DNA of 64,000 nucleotides from Bacillus sp. FJAT-28004 (GTDB lineage Bacteria; Bacillota; Bacilli; Paenibacillales; Paenibacillaceae): contig NZ_LGHP01000001.1 of the NCBI RefSeq assembly GCF_001280845.1, forward strand, positions 739,905 through 803,904, given 5' to 3'. The notes under the pieces are model-generated. The model searched no databases. It was not told the origin of the DNA and was given only the letters and a program-made list of their open reading frames with translations. Within the stretch, counting starts at the first letter, position 1. Each line of letters starts with the position of its first letter. A program made the translations under genes and the position numbers. Below, piece after piece: positions 8,938-17,354 of the stretch.

Positions 8938-9803
8938 GCGACTTCTGGATTTTGCTTACGGGTGCTCTAGTAGCAAGCTGCTGCGGCATTCTTGGCGTAT
9001 TTCTCGTGCTTCGCAAAATGGCGATGATCGGTGATGCCATTAGCCACTCTGTCATGCCCGGCATCGTTATTGCTTTTCTGCTTAGCGGATCGCGGGATTC
9101 GCTGCTCATGATGTTCGCTGCTCTATTATGCGGGTTGCTGACGACCTTCCTCATTCAAATGTTTCAGCAAAGCGGCATACAATCCGATGCCTCGATCGGG
9201 GTCGTGTTCACTGCTCTTTTTGCAATTGGCGTCGTTCTCGTAAGTTTGTATGCTCGTCAGGTGCATTTGGACCAGGATGCGATTTTGTACGGTGAGATTG
9301 CATATGTACACTGGAATATTTGGGAGCTTGGCGGCGTAAATATGGGACCGAAGGCCGTATGGCTGCTTGGCACAACACTCCTTATTATTACGTCCGTCAT
9401 CGGTTTATTTTATAAGCAATTCAAGTTATGCGCGTTTGATCCAGCCCTTGCGGCGGCAATCGGCATACCTGTAGCGGTCTTTCATTATTTATTAATGGGT
9501 CTCGTCTCTATGGCTACAGTCAGCTCCTTTGAGAGCGTAGGAGCCATACTCGTTGTAGGCTTGCTCATTATTCCGGCATCCACCGCTTATTTATTGACCG
9601 ATCGGCTCGGCCTCATGATCGTTTTAAGTGTTGCAGTCGGCATAGCAAGCACGTTCATTGGTTATGGCGCCGCTGTTCTATTAGATGCTTCAATCGCAGG
9701 CTGTATGGTTTGCGCAGCTTCATTATTGTTCGTTATCGCTTTTTTGTTCTCGCCATCGCATGGCATTGTAATCAAAAAGCTGCGGTTAAGAAAATTAGCA
9801 TAA
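8934..9803 (+). CDS. mntD: Metal ABC transporter permease (second)
   Basis: ABC-3 family permease, 289 residues. It shares the landmarks of the first permease: 'GDAISHSVMPGIV' near residue 40 and 'FKLCAFDPALAAAIGIPV' for contact with the ATPase. It overlaps the upstream gene by 4 bases and is the last gene of the operon; a strong terminator begins 8 bases after its stop. Together with the three genes upstream it forms a complete high-affinity Mn2+ (or Zn2+) importer. The metal assignment rests on the ligand set of the binding protein and on the operator-like site, not on direct evidence. Confidence 0.9.
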   Translation: MSDFWILLTGALVASCCGILGVFLVLRKMAMIGDAISHSVMPGIVIAFLLSGSRDSLLMMFAALLCGLLTTFLIQMFQQSGIQSDASIGVVFTALFAIGVVLVSLYARQVHLDQDAILYGEIAYVHWNIWELGGVNMGPKAVWLLGTTLLIITSVIGLFYKQFKLCAFDPALAAAIGIPVAVFHYLLMGLVSMATVSSFESVGAILVVGLLIIPASTAYLLTDRLGLMIVLSVAVGIASTFIGYGAAVLLDASIAGCMVCAASLLFVIAFLFSPSHGIVIKKLRLRKLA

Positions 9804-9810
9804 TAATCCT

Positions 9811-9838
9811 AAAAAGCATCCGATATGGATGCTTTTTT
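9811..9838 (+). terminator. Terminator of the metal ABC operon
   Basis: AAAAAGCATCC pairs with GGATGCTTTTT around a five-base loop, followed by a T tract. Confidence 0.95.
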
Positions 9839-9944
9839 CATATTTATTTCAAGAAAAGGTGTATTACTGCAACTTTTATCCAAAAAGAATCGTAATGTAA
9901 TTGGTACATATTAGGAGGAAAATGAAGAGGAGAGAGAATTGAAG

Positions 9945-11384
9945 ATGAAAGTGCTTTCGAAATTTGTGATACCGATCGTAATCATTGCATTAATGGTAAC
10001 TGGTTGCAGCTTTGGGGGAGACAAAAACGAAAAGGAAACGGAACAGACTGCATTGAAGGTTATGTATTATGATGAGGGATCTTTCTTTCAGGAATACGGT
10101 ATGGTTTTCTCCGCATTATTTCCAAATGTTGAAATTGATGTCGTAGAGAACCAGAAAATGTATCAAGGTGACAATAAGGATATGGATGCTGCACTGGCAA
10201 AGTTCATTGAGGAAGAGCAGCCTGACATACTGATGCTGGATACCGAACAATACAAGAAGCTGGCGCTAGATGGCAAGCTGTATGATCTTGATGCAATAAT
10301 GGAGAAGGAAAAGTATGAAGCCGAGGGACTCATTCCCGGCATGCTTGATTATTTGAGAGAGCTGGGCGGCGGTCAAGTATTCGGCATGACTCCAAGCTTT
10401 TATAGTCAGGTTCTTTTCTACAATAAGGACTTATTTGAAAAATACCAAATCGAGCTTCCCAAAGATCGCATGAGCTGGAACGAAACGATCCAATTGGCAC
10501 GCCGCTTCCCAACAGAAGGGGATGTGAAGGAACGGGTATATGGGCTGAAAATGGGCTATGGTGAAGATCTGTTTGAAGTGGCCAGCATGTTTGCTGCATC
10601 CGAAAATGTTAACTATGTAAATGCTGCACAAAAGCAAATGACGATCAATACGGATTCGTGGAAAATGGCATTCCAGCAAGCAATCGATGCTGTGGATTCG
10701 AACGCGCTATTTTTTGAAAGCATGAACAATCAAGAGTCCAATATGTCACAAACCTATGAGGATTATTTGTTAAGAGATCCGTTCATATCTGGACGTTTGG
10801 CGATGACGATCTCCGATACCAACTATATTAATCAAATCAAGCAAGCATCTGAATATGAAAAAGTAAAAGATAAAGTCGTCAAAAACTGGGATATTGTCAC
10901 CGTGCCTGTCGGTGAGCAAAATCCGGACCAATCCAATATGATGTCTTTCAACAACATATTTGCCATTAGAACGGACTCTCCGAATAAGGACGTTGCATGG
11001 AAATTTCTTAGTTATGTGACTAGCGATGATTTTGCGAGAGTGAAAGCGAAGTCGAACAATTATAATGGCATGCCAGTACGCACCAAATATATTACGGATA
11101 CAGAAGGACGTAATTTTGCAGCATTTTATAATTTAAAACCGAGCACTTTTAATAGTTATAAGGATTTTGATAAGCTGCCGCAAAGCTTCTGGGGCGATTT
11201 TAGAGGAGCTGCAAAAACGGAACTTGACAAGGTGAAGAAAAAGGAACAGGAACTGGATGCAGCGCTTGATATTTTACAAGTTAAAGGCCAGGAAATGCTG
11301 TTGAAGGAAGATCCTGTGCCAACTGAAGGAGCAGCAACCTCGGAAAGCGGTGGAGCTTCATCTTCGGTTGTAACTACGGAGTAA
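9945..11384 (+). CDS. Orphan extracellular solute-binding lipoprotein (paralogue 1)
   Basis: Family 1 solute-binding protein, 479 residues, with a signal peptide ending in the lipobox V-T-G-C (Cys21). 'DPFISGRLAMTISDTNYINQI' (a 'G-x-x-A-M' strand) and 'NKDVAWKFLSYVTS' near the C-terminus are typical of carbohydrate-binding ABC receptors. No permease or ATPase gene is nearby. It is closely related to the protein at 15767-17200 along its full length, and the two also share the sequence around the ribosome site and the terminator. An in-frame TTG at 9939 has slightly better spacing to AGAGGAG, but the ATG is the start conserved in the paralogue. The C-terminus ends in a Ser/Ala/Gly-rich tail. 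Confidence 0.85.
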   Translation: MKVLSKFVIPIVIIALMVTGCSFGGDKNEKETEQTALKVMYYDEGSFFQEYGMVFSALFPNVEIDVVENQKMYQGDNKDMDAALAKFIEEEQPDILMLDTEQYKKLALDGKLYDLDAIMEKEKYEAEGLIPGMLDYLRELGGGQVFGMTPSFYSQVLFYNKDLFEKYQIELPKDRMSWNETIQLARRFPTEGDVKERVYGLKMGYGEDLFEVASMFAASENVNYVNAAQKQMTINTDSWKMAFQQAIDAVDSNALFFESMNNQESNMSQTYEDYLLRDPFISGRLAMTISDTNYINQIKQASEYEKVKDKVVKNWDIVTVPVGEQNPDQSNMMSFNNIFAIRTDSPNKDVAWKFLSYVTSDDFARVKAKSNNYNGMPVRTKYITDTEGRNFAAFYNLKPSTFNSYKDFDKLPQSFWGDFRGAAKTELDKVKKKEQELDAALDILQVKGQEMLLKEDPVPTEGAATSESGGASSSVVTTE

Positions 11385-11405
11385 GTAAGGAAATGTGTAA
11401 AGGAT

Positions 11406-11452
11406 AGGAGCATGCTTACGCGAACAAGCGGAGGCTGCTCCTTTTTTTCTAA
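11406..11452 (+). terminator. Terminator of solute-binding paralogue 1
   Basis: GGAGCATGCTT pairs with AAGCGGAGGCTGCTCC in an interrupted stem, followed by seven T residues. It is homologous to the terminator after the second paralogue at 17218-17262. Confidence 0.8.
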
Positions 11453-11491
11453 TCAATCATAAGCAATTCGCGTTTTTTAGAACGACTTTCA

Positions 11492-11520
11492 TTTGGAATC
11501 TGTCGTAAATGTGCTAAAAT
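11492..11520 (+). promoter_or_regulatory. SigA-type promoter for the HAD phosphatase operon
   Basis: TTTGGA (11492-11497) and TAAAAT (11515-11520) are 17 bases apart, about 50 bases before the TTG start. Confidence 0.45.
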
Positions 11521-11572
11521 AATTTACTAGTTAGGTAACATCATTGTACGGCATTTATGAGGAGGCACAATA

Positions 11573-12325
11573 TTGGGAGATTATAAATTGCTTGCGCTTG
11601 ATATGGACGGAACATTGTTGAATGAGCAGAGTGAAATCAGTACGGAAAATGCGGAATGGATTCAAAAAGCGCTTGATGCTGGAGTCATTGTCAGCTTCTC
11701 AACAGGAAGAGGTTTTCGCAGTGCGTTGCCTTATGCAGAGCAATTGAAGCTGGAGACACCTATGATTACAGTAAACGGCAGCGAGATATGGCATCGTCCG
11801 CATGTGCTGCATAAACGCACGCATCTAAGCCACGTATACGTACAAAGGCTGCATGAGCTTGCTCTCGCACATGGCGAGCCGTGGTTCTGGGCTTATACAG
11901 CCGATGAAGTTTTCAATAAAGAAAAATGGATTACGCCTGCTGATGATTATGCTTCGCATCATTGGTTGAAATTCGGCTATTACACAGAGGATGACAGCAT
12001 TAGAGAGAAGCTGCTCGCTGAGGTGCAAAGCTGGGGGGCGCTTGAGATCACGAATTCATCGCCGTCGAATTTGGAGCTTAATCCGCTCGGCGTATCCAAG
12101 GCAAGCGCTCTTCAAGAGCTTTGCGGCTTGCTTAACATCGAAATGTCGCAAGTCATCGCCGTTGGCGATAGCTTGAACGATATTGCGGCGATTCGCGAAG
12201 CCGGCTTAGGCGTAGCGATGGGAAATGCGCAAGAAGCGGTCAAGGAAGCCGCAGACTTCATCACCTTTACGAATAACGAGCATGGAGTCGCAGAGGTGAT
12301 TAAACGTTACCTTCTGAAGGGATGA
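11573..12325 (+). CDS. Cof-type HAD-IIB phosphatase
   Basis: 250 residues. HAD motif I is 'LALDMDGTLL' (nucleophile Asp and acid/base Asp), motif II is 'SFSTGRG', motif III lysine lies in 'LGVSKASAL' and motif IV is 'VGDSLNDIAAI'. The large insert between motifs II and III is the C2 cap of the Cof/YbiV group, which dephosphorylates sugar phosphates and cofactors such as pyridoxal phosphate or FMN. The true substrate cannot be told from sequence. The TTG start has GAGGAGG seven bases upstream. DUF456 and ThuA genes follow in the same direction with gaps of 7 and 27 bases, so they are probably one transcript. Confidence 0.9.
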   Translation: MGDYKLLALDMDGTLLNEQSEISTENAEWIQKALDAGVIVSFSTGRGFRSALPYAEQLKLETPMITVNGSEIWHRPHVLHKRTHLSHVYVQRLHELALAHGEPWFWAYTADEVFNKEKWITPADDYASHHWLKFGYYTEDDSIREKLLAEVQSWGALEITNSSPSNLELNPLGVSKASALQELCGLLNIEMSQVIAVGDSLNDIAAIREAGLGVAMGNAQEAVKEAADFITFTNNEHGVAEVIKRYLLKG

Positions 12326-12332
12326 GAAACGT

Positions 12333-12818
12333 ATGGATATTTTGGGTTGGACATTAGTTGTTCTATTATTTGTAGTGGGGATGGCAGGAGCTGTTTATCC
12401 TATTCTTCCGGGAGCTCTTGCCATTTATGGCGCGTTTTTCGTCTATGGATTATTTTTCTCGTTTAGTGAATTTGGTTTTTGGTTCTGGTTCATCCAAACG
12501 GTAATCGTGATCGTGCTGTTTGTCGCTGATTATGCGGTTAGCGCTTGGGGAGTCAAGCGATTTGGAGGCTCACGAGCCTCAGTGATCGGCAGTACAATTG
12601 GCCTTATCTTCGGTCCCTTCGTCATTCCAGCACTGGGTCTCATAATCGGTCCTTTTGTCGGTGCCGTAATTGGTGAGATGATTATTGGAACACGTTATGA
12701 TAAAGCGCTCAAGGTTGGTTTGGGTTCGGTAGTAGGGTTGTTTTCCAGCGTTGTCGTGAAGATTATTTTGCAGCTGGCAATGATCGTGTTGTTTGTACTT
12801 TGGCTTGTCTTTAATTAA
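12333..12818 (+). CDS. DUF456 family membrane protein
   Basis: 161 residues, almost wholly hydrophobic, with about four helices. The opening 'VVGMAGAVYPILPGALAIYGA' and the glycine-rich repeats 'GSTIGLIFGPF' and 'GLIIGPFVGAVIGEMIIG' are the signature of DUF456. Glycine-zipper repeats of this type suggest tight helix packing in the membrane. The function of the family is unknown. The gene starts 7 bases after the HAD phosphatase stop with a GGATGAG ribosome site that overlaps the end of that gene. Confidence 0.85.
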   Translation: MDILGWTLVVLLFVVGMAGAVYPILPGALAIYGAFFVYGLFFSFSEFGFWFWFIQTVIVIVLFVADYAVSAWGVKRFGGSRASVIGSTIGLIFGPFVIPALGLIIGPFVGAVIGEMIIGTRYDKALKVGLGSVVGLFSSVVVKIILQLAMIVLFVLWLVFN

Positions 12819-12845
12819 ATAAATGAATAAAAGGTGGATCGTTCA

Positions 12846-13571
12846 ATGATAAAAGTAACCGTATGGAATGAGTTTTTGCATGAGAAGATTCACGAGGAAG
12901 TCAAAAATGTATATCCAGATGGCATTCATCAAGCGTTAGCCAAAGGGATTGCAAGCGGCGATATAGAAGTGGCAACAGCAACGCTTGAGGAGCCAGAGCA
13001 TGGCCTTACAGAGGAGCGCCTAGCCAATACGGATGTTCTAATATGGTGGGGACATATGGGGCATGACCAGGTAGATGACGCCATCGTAGACCGCGTTCAG
13101 CAGCGTGTACTTGCAGGTATGGGCTTAATCGTGCTTCACTCCGGTCACTTCTCAAAAATTTTCAAGAAACTAATGGGCACAGGCTGTGATTTGAAATGGC
13201 GCGAAGCGGGCGAGAAGGAAAGAATTTGGGTCGTAAATCCAGCGCATCCGATTGCAGCTGGCTTGCCTGAATACATTACGCTTGAGCATGAGGAAATGTA
13301 TGGCGAGCACTTTGATATCCCGGCGCCGGACGAGCTTGTCTTCGTGAGCTGGTTTGAAGGCGGAGAGGTGTTCCGCAGCGGCTGCACATTTAATCGCGGC
13401 CAAGGCAAAATCTTTTATTTCCGTCCGGGACATGAGACATATCCAACCTACTATAACCCGCAAGTTTTGCAAGTGATTCAGAATGGCGTACGCTGGGCAG
13501 CTCCATCCTATGCAGCAGTGCCTGTTCGCGGCAATCATCAGCCACTGGAGCCAATTGGCAATAAAGGATAG
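12846..13571 (+). CDS. ThuA-like glutamine-amidotransferase-fold protein
   Basis: 241 residues matching the ThuA (trehalose utilisation) family: 'VTVWNEF' at the N-terminus, '[15 protein letters not shown]', '[19 protein letters not shown]' and '[19 protein letters not shown]' near the C-terminus. The fold resembles class I glutamine amidotransferases. In alpha-proteobacteria ThuA helps convert trehalose or related disaccharides to 3-keto forms; the Bacillales role is unclear. The ATG at 12846 has AAGGTGG upstream, so it is preferred to the GTG at 12834, which lies within that ribosome site. It is the third gene of the HAD-DUF456-ThuA group. Confidence 0.85.
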   Translation: MIKVTVWNEFLHEKIHEEVKNVYPDGIHQALAKGIASGDIEVATATLEEPEHGLTEERLANTDVLIWWGHMGHDQVDDAIVDRVQQRVLAGMGLIVLHSGHFSKIFKKLMGTGCDLKWREAGEKERIWVVNPAHPIAAGLPEYITLEHEEMYGEHFDIPAPDELVFVSWFEGGEVFRSGCTFNRGQGKIFYFRPGHETYPTYYNPQVLQVIQNGVRWAAPSYAAVPVRGNHQPLEPIGNKG

Positions 13572-13591
13572 GGAGACTTTGACAGACCATT

Positions 13592-15235
13592 ATGCTAAAA
13601 AAAGACTCATTAATTAAAGGCACAATAATACTGGCAGCCGCAGCTTTAGTCGTCCGGTTTCTCGGCTTGTTCCAGCGGATTCCGCTCGAATATATGCTGG
13701 GAGCTGCCGGACAGGCGGCATTTAACTCAGCGAATACGATCTACTTATTGCTGCTAACGATTGCTACGGGCGGTATACCGCTATCAATTAGTAGAATGAT
13801 TTCACAGCGGTATGCACTTGGCAGGCCCGATGAAGCTAAGCGGATTTATCGAGCGGCACTAATGTTTGGAGCAGTGACAGGGATATTGCTTGCCACTGCG
13901 ATGTTTGTTTTTGCACCAGCTTATGAACGGTTCTCGAAGGTGCCGGATGCTGCGTTATCGCTGCAGGCTATAGCGCCTGCGCTGCTGCTGTTTCCGATTA
14001 TTGCGATGATGCGAGGTTATTTCCAAGGCAGACAGATCATGTCAGCTGGCGGTATTTCTCAAATCATGGAACAAATTTTGCGGCTCATCGGCGGAATCGG
14101 ACTAGCGCTAATCGTGCTTGGCTGGGGCTGGGGAGATAAATATGGTGCTGCAGCCATTGCCTTCGGCTCCGTGCTTGGAAGTATAGGCGCATTCTCGGTT
14201 ATGATGTGGTTTTGGCGGAAGCTGAAAAAACAGGATCAATCAGAGCTAGCGAAATCAGCTGTCACAGGCAAGGATAAGTCAGTAAAATCGACCTCCAACC
14301 TGCCTTATCGAACCATATATAAAGAAATATTCGGCACTTCCATTCCTGCAGTCGTAACGGCTATGACTGTACAGCTTTTATACTTTTTTGATATCACTAT
14401 ATTTATGAGATTGACGCAGTCTTTCTACAATGAGAATTCGGCAACAAAAGCATTGGCAGATTACTCCACGAAGGCGATGGGAATAGCAGGTATCCCTCCA
14501 ATTCTGGCAATTGCGCTCGGCGCTTCAATTATTCCGATCATTTCATCGGCATTTGCTTTGAATAATATGAAGGAAGTACAGCGTCAGTCGTCGCTCGTCA
14601 TGCGAATTGTATTGTTTACCGGCGTACCGGTTGCGCTGCTGCTGGCTGTGGCATCCTATTCTGTTACGGGACTCTTATTTACGACTCCGAGCGGCAGCGG
14701 TACAGTTGCCATGCTTACAGCAGGAGCGATTTTTCAAATAACGATGATGATTTCCAATTCGATTCTGTATGGGCTAAACAAGCCAAAACTGCCTATGAAC
14801 CATACGTTTATTGGGTTAGCGCTTAAAGTGCTGTTCAGTCTAGCGCTCGCGCCTGTGCTCGGCGTATATGGATTCATTATTGGATCATCCATTTGTTTTA
14901 TTGTCATTACGTATCTGAATTTAAGAAGCATTAACAAGGACGTTAACTTGAACGTTCTTGGCGGCAAATGGATAGCCTATATGATCGCAATCGCTGTACC
15001 TGCTCTCGCAGGCTGGGGCGCTGAGTACGGGGTGCTGGCTATAACGGGTGCATGGGCGGATAAGCTGTCCTATTTCTTAGCAGCTGCTGTTGCATCCGCT
15101 GTTGTAGGCGGACTTTATCTCATTTTGCTCGCAGCGCTCCGTGTCGTAACACCGGAGGATGTACGTTCGTTCCCTGGGCCGCTGCGCAAAATACTAGGTC
15201 TCGTTTTAAAGCCCTTTTACAAAAAAGCCGTATAA
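13592..15235 (+). CDS. MOP-superfamily flippase (MurJ/YtgP/SpoVB type)
   Basis: 547 residues with about fourteen membrane helices. The N-terminal 'IILAAAALVVRFLGLFQRIPLEYMLG' and the 'TGGIPLSISRMISQRYALG' segment are hallmarks of the polysaccharide transporter branch that includes MurJ (lipid II flippase), SpoVB and YabM. It probably moves a lipid-linked wall precursor across the membrane. Several paralogues are normal in sporulating Bacillales, so I cannot say whether this copy serves vegetative wall, cortex or another polymer. A linker of charged and Ser/Thr residues (about 210-235) lies between the two halves. It ends with its own terminator. Confidence 0.85.
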   Translation: MLKKDSLIKGTIILAAAALVVRFLGLFQRIPLEYMLGAAGQAAFNSANTIYLLLLTIATGGIPLSISRMISQRYALGRPDEAKRIYRAALMFGAVTGILLATAMFVFAPAYERFSKVPDAALSLQAIAPALLLFPIIAMMRGYFQGRQIMSAGGISQIMEQILRLIGGIGLALIVLGWGWGDKYGAAAIAFGSVLGSIGAFSVMMWFWRKLKKQDQSELAKSAVTGKDKSVKSTSNLPYRTIYKEIFGTSIPAVVTAMTVQLLYFFDITIFMRLTQSFYNENSATKALADYSTKAMGIAGIPPILAIALGASIIPIISSAFALNNMKEVQRQSSLVMRIVLFTGVPVALLLAVASYSVTGLLFTTPSGSGTVAMLTAGAIFQITMMISNSILYGLNKPKLPMNHTFIGLALKVLFSLALAPVLGVYGFIIGSSICFIVITYLNLRSINKDVNLNVLGGKWIAYMIAIAVPALAGWGAEYGVLAITGAWADKLSYFLAAAVASAVVGGLYLILLAALRVVTPEDVRSFPGPLRKILGLVLKPFYKKAV

Positions 15236-15251
15236 GCATAAGCTTTAGAGG

Positions 15252-15293
15252 AAAAAAGGACACAGCCCTTAAGAGGGATTGTGTCCTTTTTTT
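15252..15293 (+). terminator. Terminator of the flippase gene
   Basis: AAAAAAGGACACA pairs with TGTGTCCTTTTTTT around a 15-base loop; it can work in both directions. Confidence 0.9.
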
Positions 15294-15301
15294 CTGCTTA
15301 T

Positions 15302-15469
15302 TTATAATCTCCCAGAAACGCAGCTGCGGCAGGTTTTTTGAAGCGAAAAATGATGGGTATAGCAGCTGCCGCCACCTACATTGCATTTCGTACAATAGAA
15401 TCCGCTTTGGAGTGAGCTGCACATTGCTACGTTGCAGTTTTTACAGTAGAAATCATTAATTCCGGCAAG
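15302..15469 (-). pseudogene. Cys-rich zinc-ribbon-like ORF, probably a remnant
   Basis: The minus frame from 15469 to the TAA at 15302 encodes about 55 residues with ten cysteines, including 'FYCKNCNVAMC' and 'FYCTKCNVGGGSCYTHH' and a final C-x-x-C. These look like tandem zinc-ribbon units. There is no ATG, GTG or TTG with a ribosome site at its head; the frame opens directly after a stop. Further upstream (to about 15580) similar nucleotide stretches such as CTGCATTGCAG recur but are broken by stops, as if more units had decayed. It could instead be a leaderless or rare-start gene. I see no promoter. Confidence 0.35.
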
Positions 15470-15641
15470 TTAATCATTCTTAAGGGAGTTTCTACTGCAT
15501 AACTGCAATGCAGCTCCTCACTTCGTGCTTCATTTCAGGTTTCTGTTGCGGTTTCTGCAATGCAGGTTATCGGAGCTTATGAGCTGCTATAGATGATATT
15601 CGAAATGGGGTGCCCCTGCAGCGCACAGCACATTGTAAAAC
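15470..15641. other. Intergenic stretch with degenerate TGCATTGCAG-like repeats
   Basis: Part of the 530-base gap between the flippase and the second solute-binding gene. No intact gene is visible. Short repeats resembling CTGCATTGCAG recur in inverted form, probably leftovers of the Cys-rich ORF. Confidence 0.3.
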
Positions 15642-15707
15642 TTAAGGATTTATTAAGCTAATTTTAAGAAGCAATAGAGATAATTAGTAAGTTTCTTCCT
15701 CTAAACT
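15642..15707 (+). promoter_or_regulatory. Triple TTAAG direct-repeat operator and -10 of solute-binding paralogue 2
   Basis: TTAAG occurs at 15642, 15653 and 15664, exactly 11 bp apart, so the repeats lie on one face of the helix. TAAACT (15702-15707) is the probable -10, 38 bp after the third repeat, with no good -35. This is the layout of promoters activated by OmpR/PhoB-family regulators. The same array with the same spacing lies at 19493-19558. The regulator encoded at 17355 is the obvious candidate. Confidence 0.7.
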
Positions 15708-15766
15708 ATCTATTAGCAGGATAGGGATACATATTAGGGGTAAGTGGAGAGGGAGAGAAACGAAAG

Positions 15767-17200
15767 ATGAAAGTAATATCAAAATTGTTCATACCGTTAG
15801 TTGTTTTTGCATTATTGGTAACAGGCTGCAGCTTTGGAGGGGACAATAATGATATGAATAAAAATAAGCAGTCGACTCTAAAAGTCATGTATTACGATGA
15901 AGGTTCGTTCTTTCAAGACTATGGCATGGTGTTCTCGGCATTATATCCAAAAGTAGAAATTGAAGTTGTAAGCAATCAATCGATTTATAGCGGAGAACCA
16001 GCAGATTATGATGCTGCATTTAATACATTTATTGAAGAAGAGCAGCCAGATATTGTAATGCTTGACCCTGAGAAATTTAAACAATGGGCAGTCGATGGCA
16101 AGCTTTATGATCTTGAAGCATTTATGGAGAAGGGAAAATACGAAACGGAGGGATTGATCCCTGGTATGCTTGATTATTTGAGAGAGCTGGGCGGCGGCAA
16201 AGTGTATGGCTTGTCTCCGGGCTTCTTCAGCCAGGTTCTTTACTATAACAAGGATTTATTTGAAAAATACCAAGTTGAGCCTCCAACGAGTCGGATGAGC
16301 TGGAATGAAACGTTGCAATTGGCGCGACGCTTCCCGGCCGAAGGTGATGTTAAGGAGCGGGTATACGGTTTAAAGATGGGGTATCGCGAGGATTTATTTG
16401 ATATGGCCAGTATGTTTGCGGAGTCTGAGAAAGTTAGTTATGTAAATGCTGCAAAAAAACAAATGACAATTCATACGGATTCATGGCAAGCTGCATTCCA
16501 GCAGGCATTGGACGCTGAGGAATCGAATGCGATCTATTTTGAACGATTAAATAACCAGGATGGAGCTATGTCGCAAACCTATGAGGACTATTTGTTATCT
16601 GATCCTTTCATTTCTGGCAGATTAGCGATGACCCTGCAAGATACAAACTATATTAACCAAATTAAGCAAGCAAGCGACTATCCATCACTAAAAGAGAAGG
16701 TTGTGAAAAATTGGGATGTTGTGACGGCTCCTGTTGGACAGCTGAGTCCTGATGAATCGAATTTTATGTCTTTCAATATGCTGTTTGCGATTCGAGCGGA
16801 ATCTCCGAACAAAGATGTCGCATGGGGTTTTCTTAACTATGTGACAAGCGATGATTTTGCGAGAGTGAAATCGAAGTCGAACAATTACAATGGCTTGCCA
16901 GTTCGCACGAAATATATAACAAATGCTGAAGGACATAATTATGCGGCATTTTATGAATTAAAGCCAAGTACATTTAATAGCTACAAGGATCATGATAAGC
17001 TGCCTGACAGCTTCTATGAGGAATTCATAACAGCTGTTAAGGAAGAAATGAAAAAGGTGAAGGAAGACAAACAAGATCTAAACGCGGCACTTGGTATTTT
17101 GCAGGTTAAAGGTCAAGAAATGCTTGCGAAAGAAGATCCCGCGCCACCGGATGGAGCAGCTGCCGGAGAAAGCAATGAAAAAACGTCAACGACTGAGTAA
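15767..17200 (+). CDS. Orphan extracellular solute-binding lipoprotein (paralogue 2)
   Basis: 477 residues, a family 1 solute-binding lipoprotein with lipobox V-T-G-C (Cys21). It is a near full-length match to paralogue 1, for example 'LKVMYYDEGSFFQDYGMVF', 'EGLIPGMLDYLRELGGG' and 'VTSDDFARVKSKSNNYNG'. No transporter genes adjoin. Unlike paralogue 1 it carries the triple TTAAG promoter and lies 154 bases upstream of a response regulator and kinase. An orphan receptor beside a two-component system may present a ligand to the kinase rather than feed a transporter; that is inference. A terminator separates it from the regulator gene. Confidence 0.85.
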   Translation: MKVISKLFIPLVVFALLVTGCSFGGDNNDMNKNKQSTLKVMYYDEGSFFQDYGMVFSALYPKVEIEVVSNQSIYSGEPADYDAAFNTFIEEEQPDIVMLDPEKFKQWAVDGKLYDLEAFMEKGKYETEGLIPGMLDYLRELGGGKVYGLSPGFFSQVLYYNKDLFEKYQVEPPTSRMSWNETLQLARRFPAEGDVKERVYGLKMGYREDLFDMASMFAESEKVSYVNAAKKQMTIHTDSWQAAFQQALDAEESNAIYFERLNNQDGAMSQTYEDYLLSDPFISGRLAMTLQDTNYINQIKQASDYPSLKEKVVKNWDVVTAPVGQLSPDESNFMSFNMLFAIRAESPNKDVAWGFLNYVTSDDFARVKSKSNNYNGLPVRTKYITNAEGHNYAAFYELKPSTFNSYKDHDKLPDSFYEEFITAVKEEMKKVKEDKQDLNAALGILQVKGQEMLAKEDPAPPDGAAAGESNEKTSTTE

Positions 17201-17217
17201 GGGAATCATATAATCAT

Positions 17218-17262
17218 CGGGAGCTTGCTTACGCGTTCAAGCGAAGTCTGCTCCTTTTTTAT
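17218..17262 (+). terminator. Terminator of solute-binding paralogue 2
   Basis: GGGAGCTTGCTT pairs with AAGCGAAGTCTGCTCC and is followed by six T residues. The loop GCTTACGCG is shared with the terminator at 11406-11452, showing common origin. Confidence 0.75.
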
Positions 17263-17354
17263 TTTCTTCAGCAGTTGCATAACATACATAAATGAACCAA
17301 CGGATACAGATCATGTTATATTTAAATGGAGCACAAGCAGGAGGGAGTACAAGC

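Noticed and set aside
9885..9900. TCGTAAT half-site resembling a Zur box upstream of solute-binding paralogue 1
   Set aside because: Only one half matches; the second half reads TAATTGG, so an intact Zur operator cannot be claimed.
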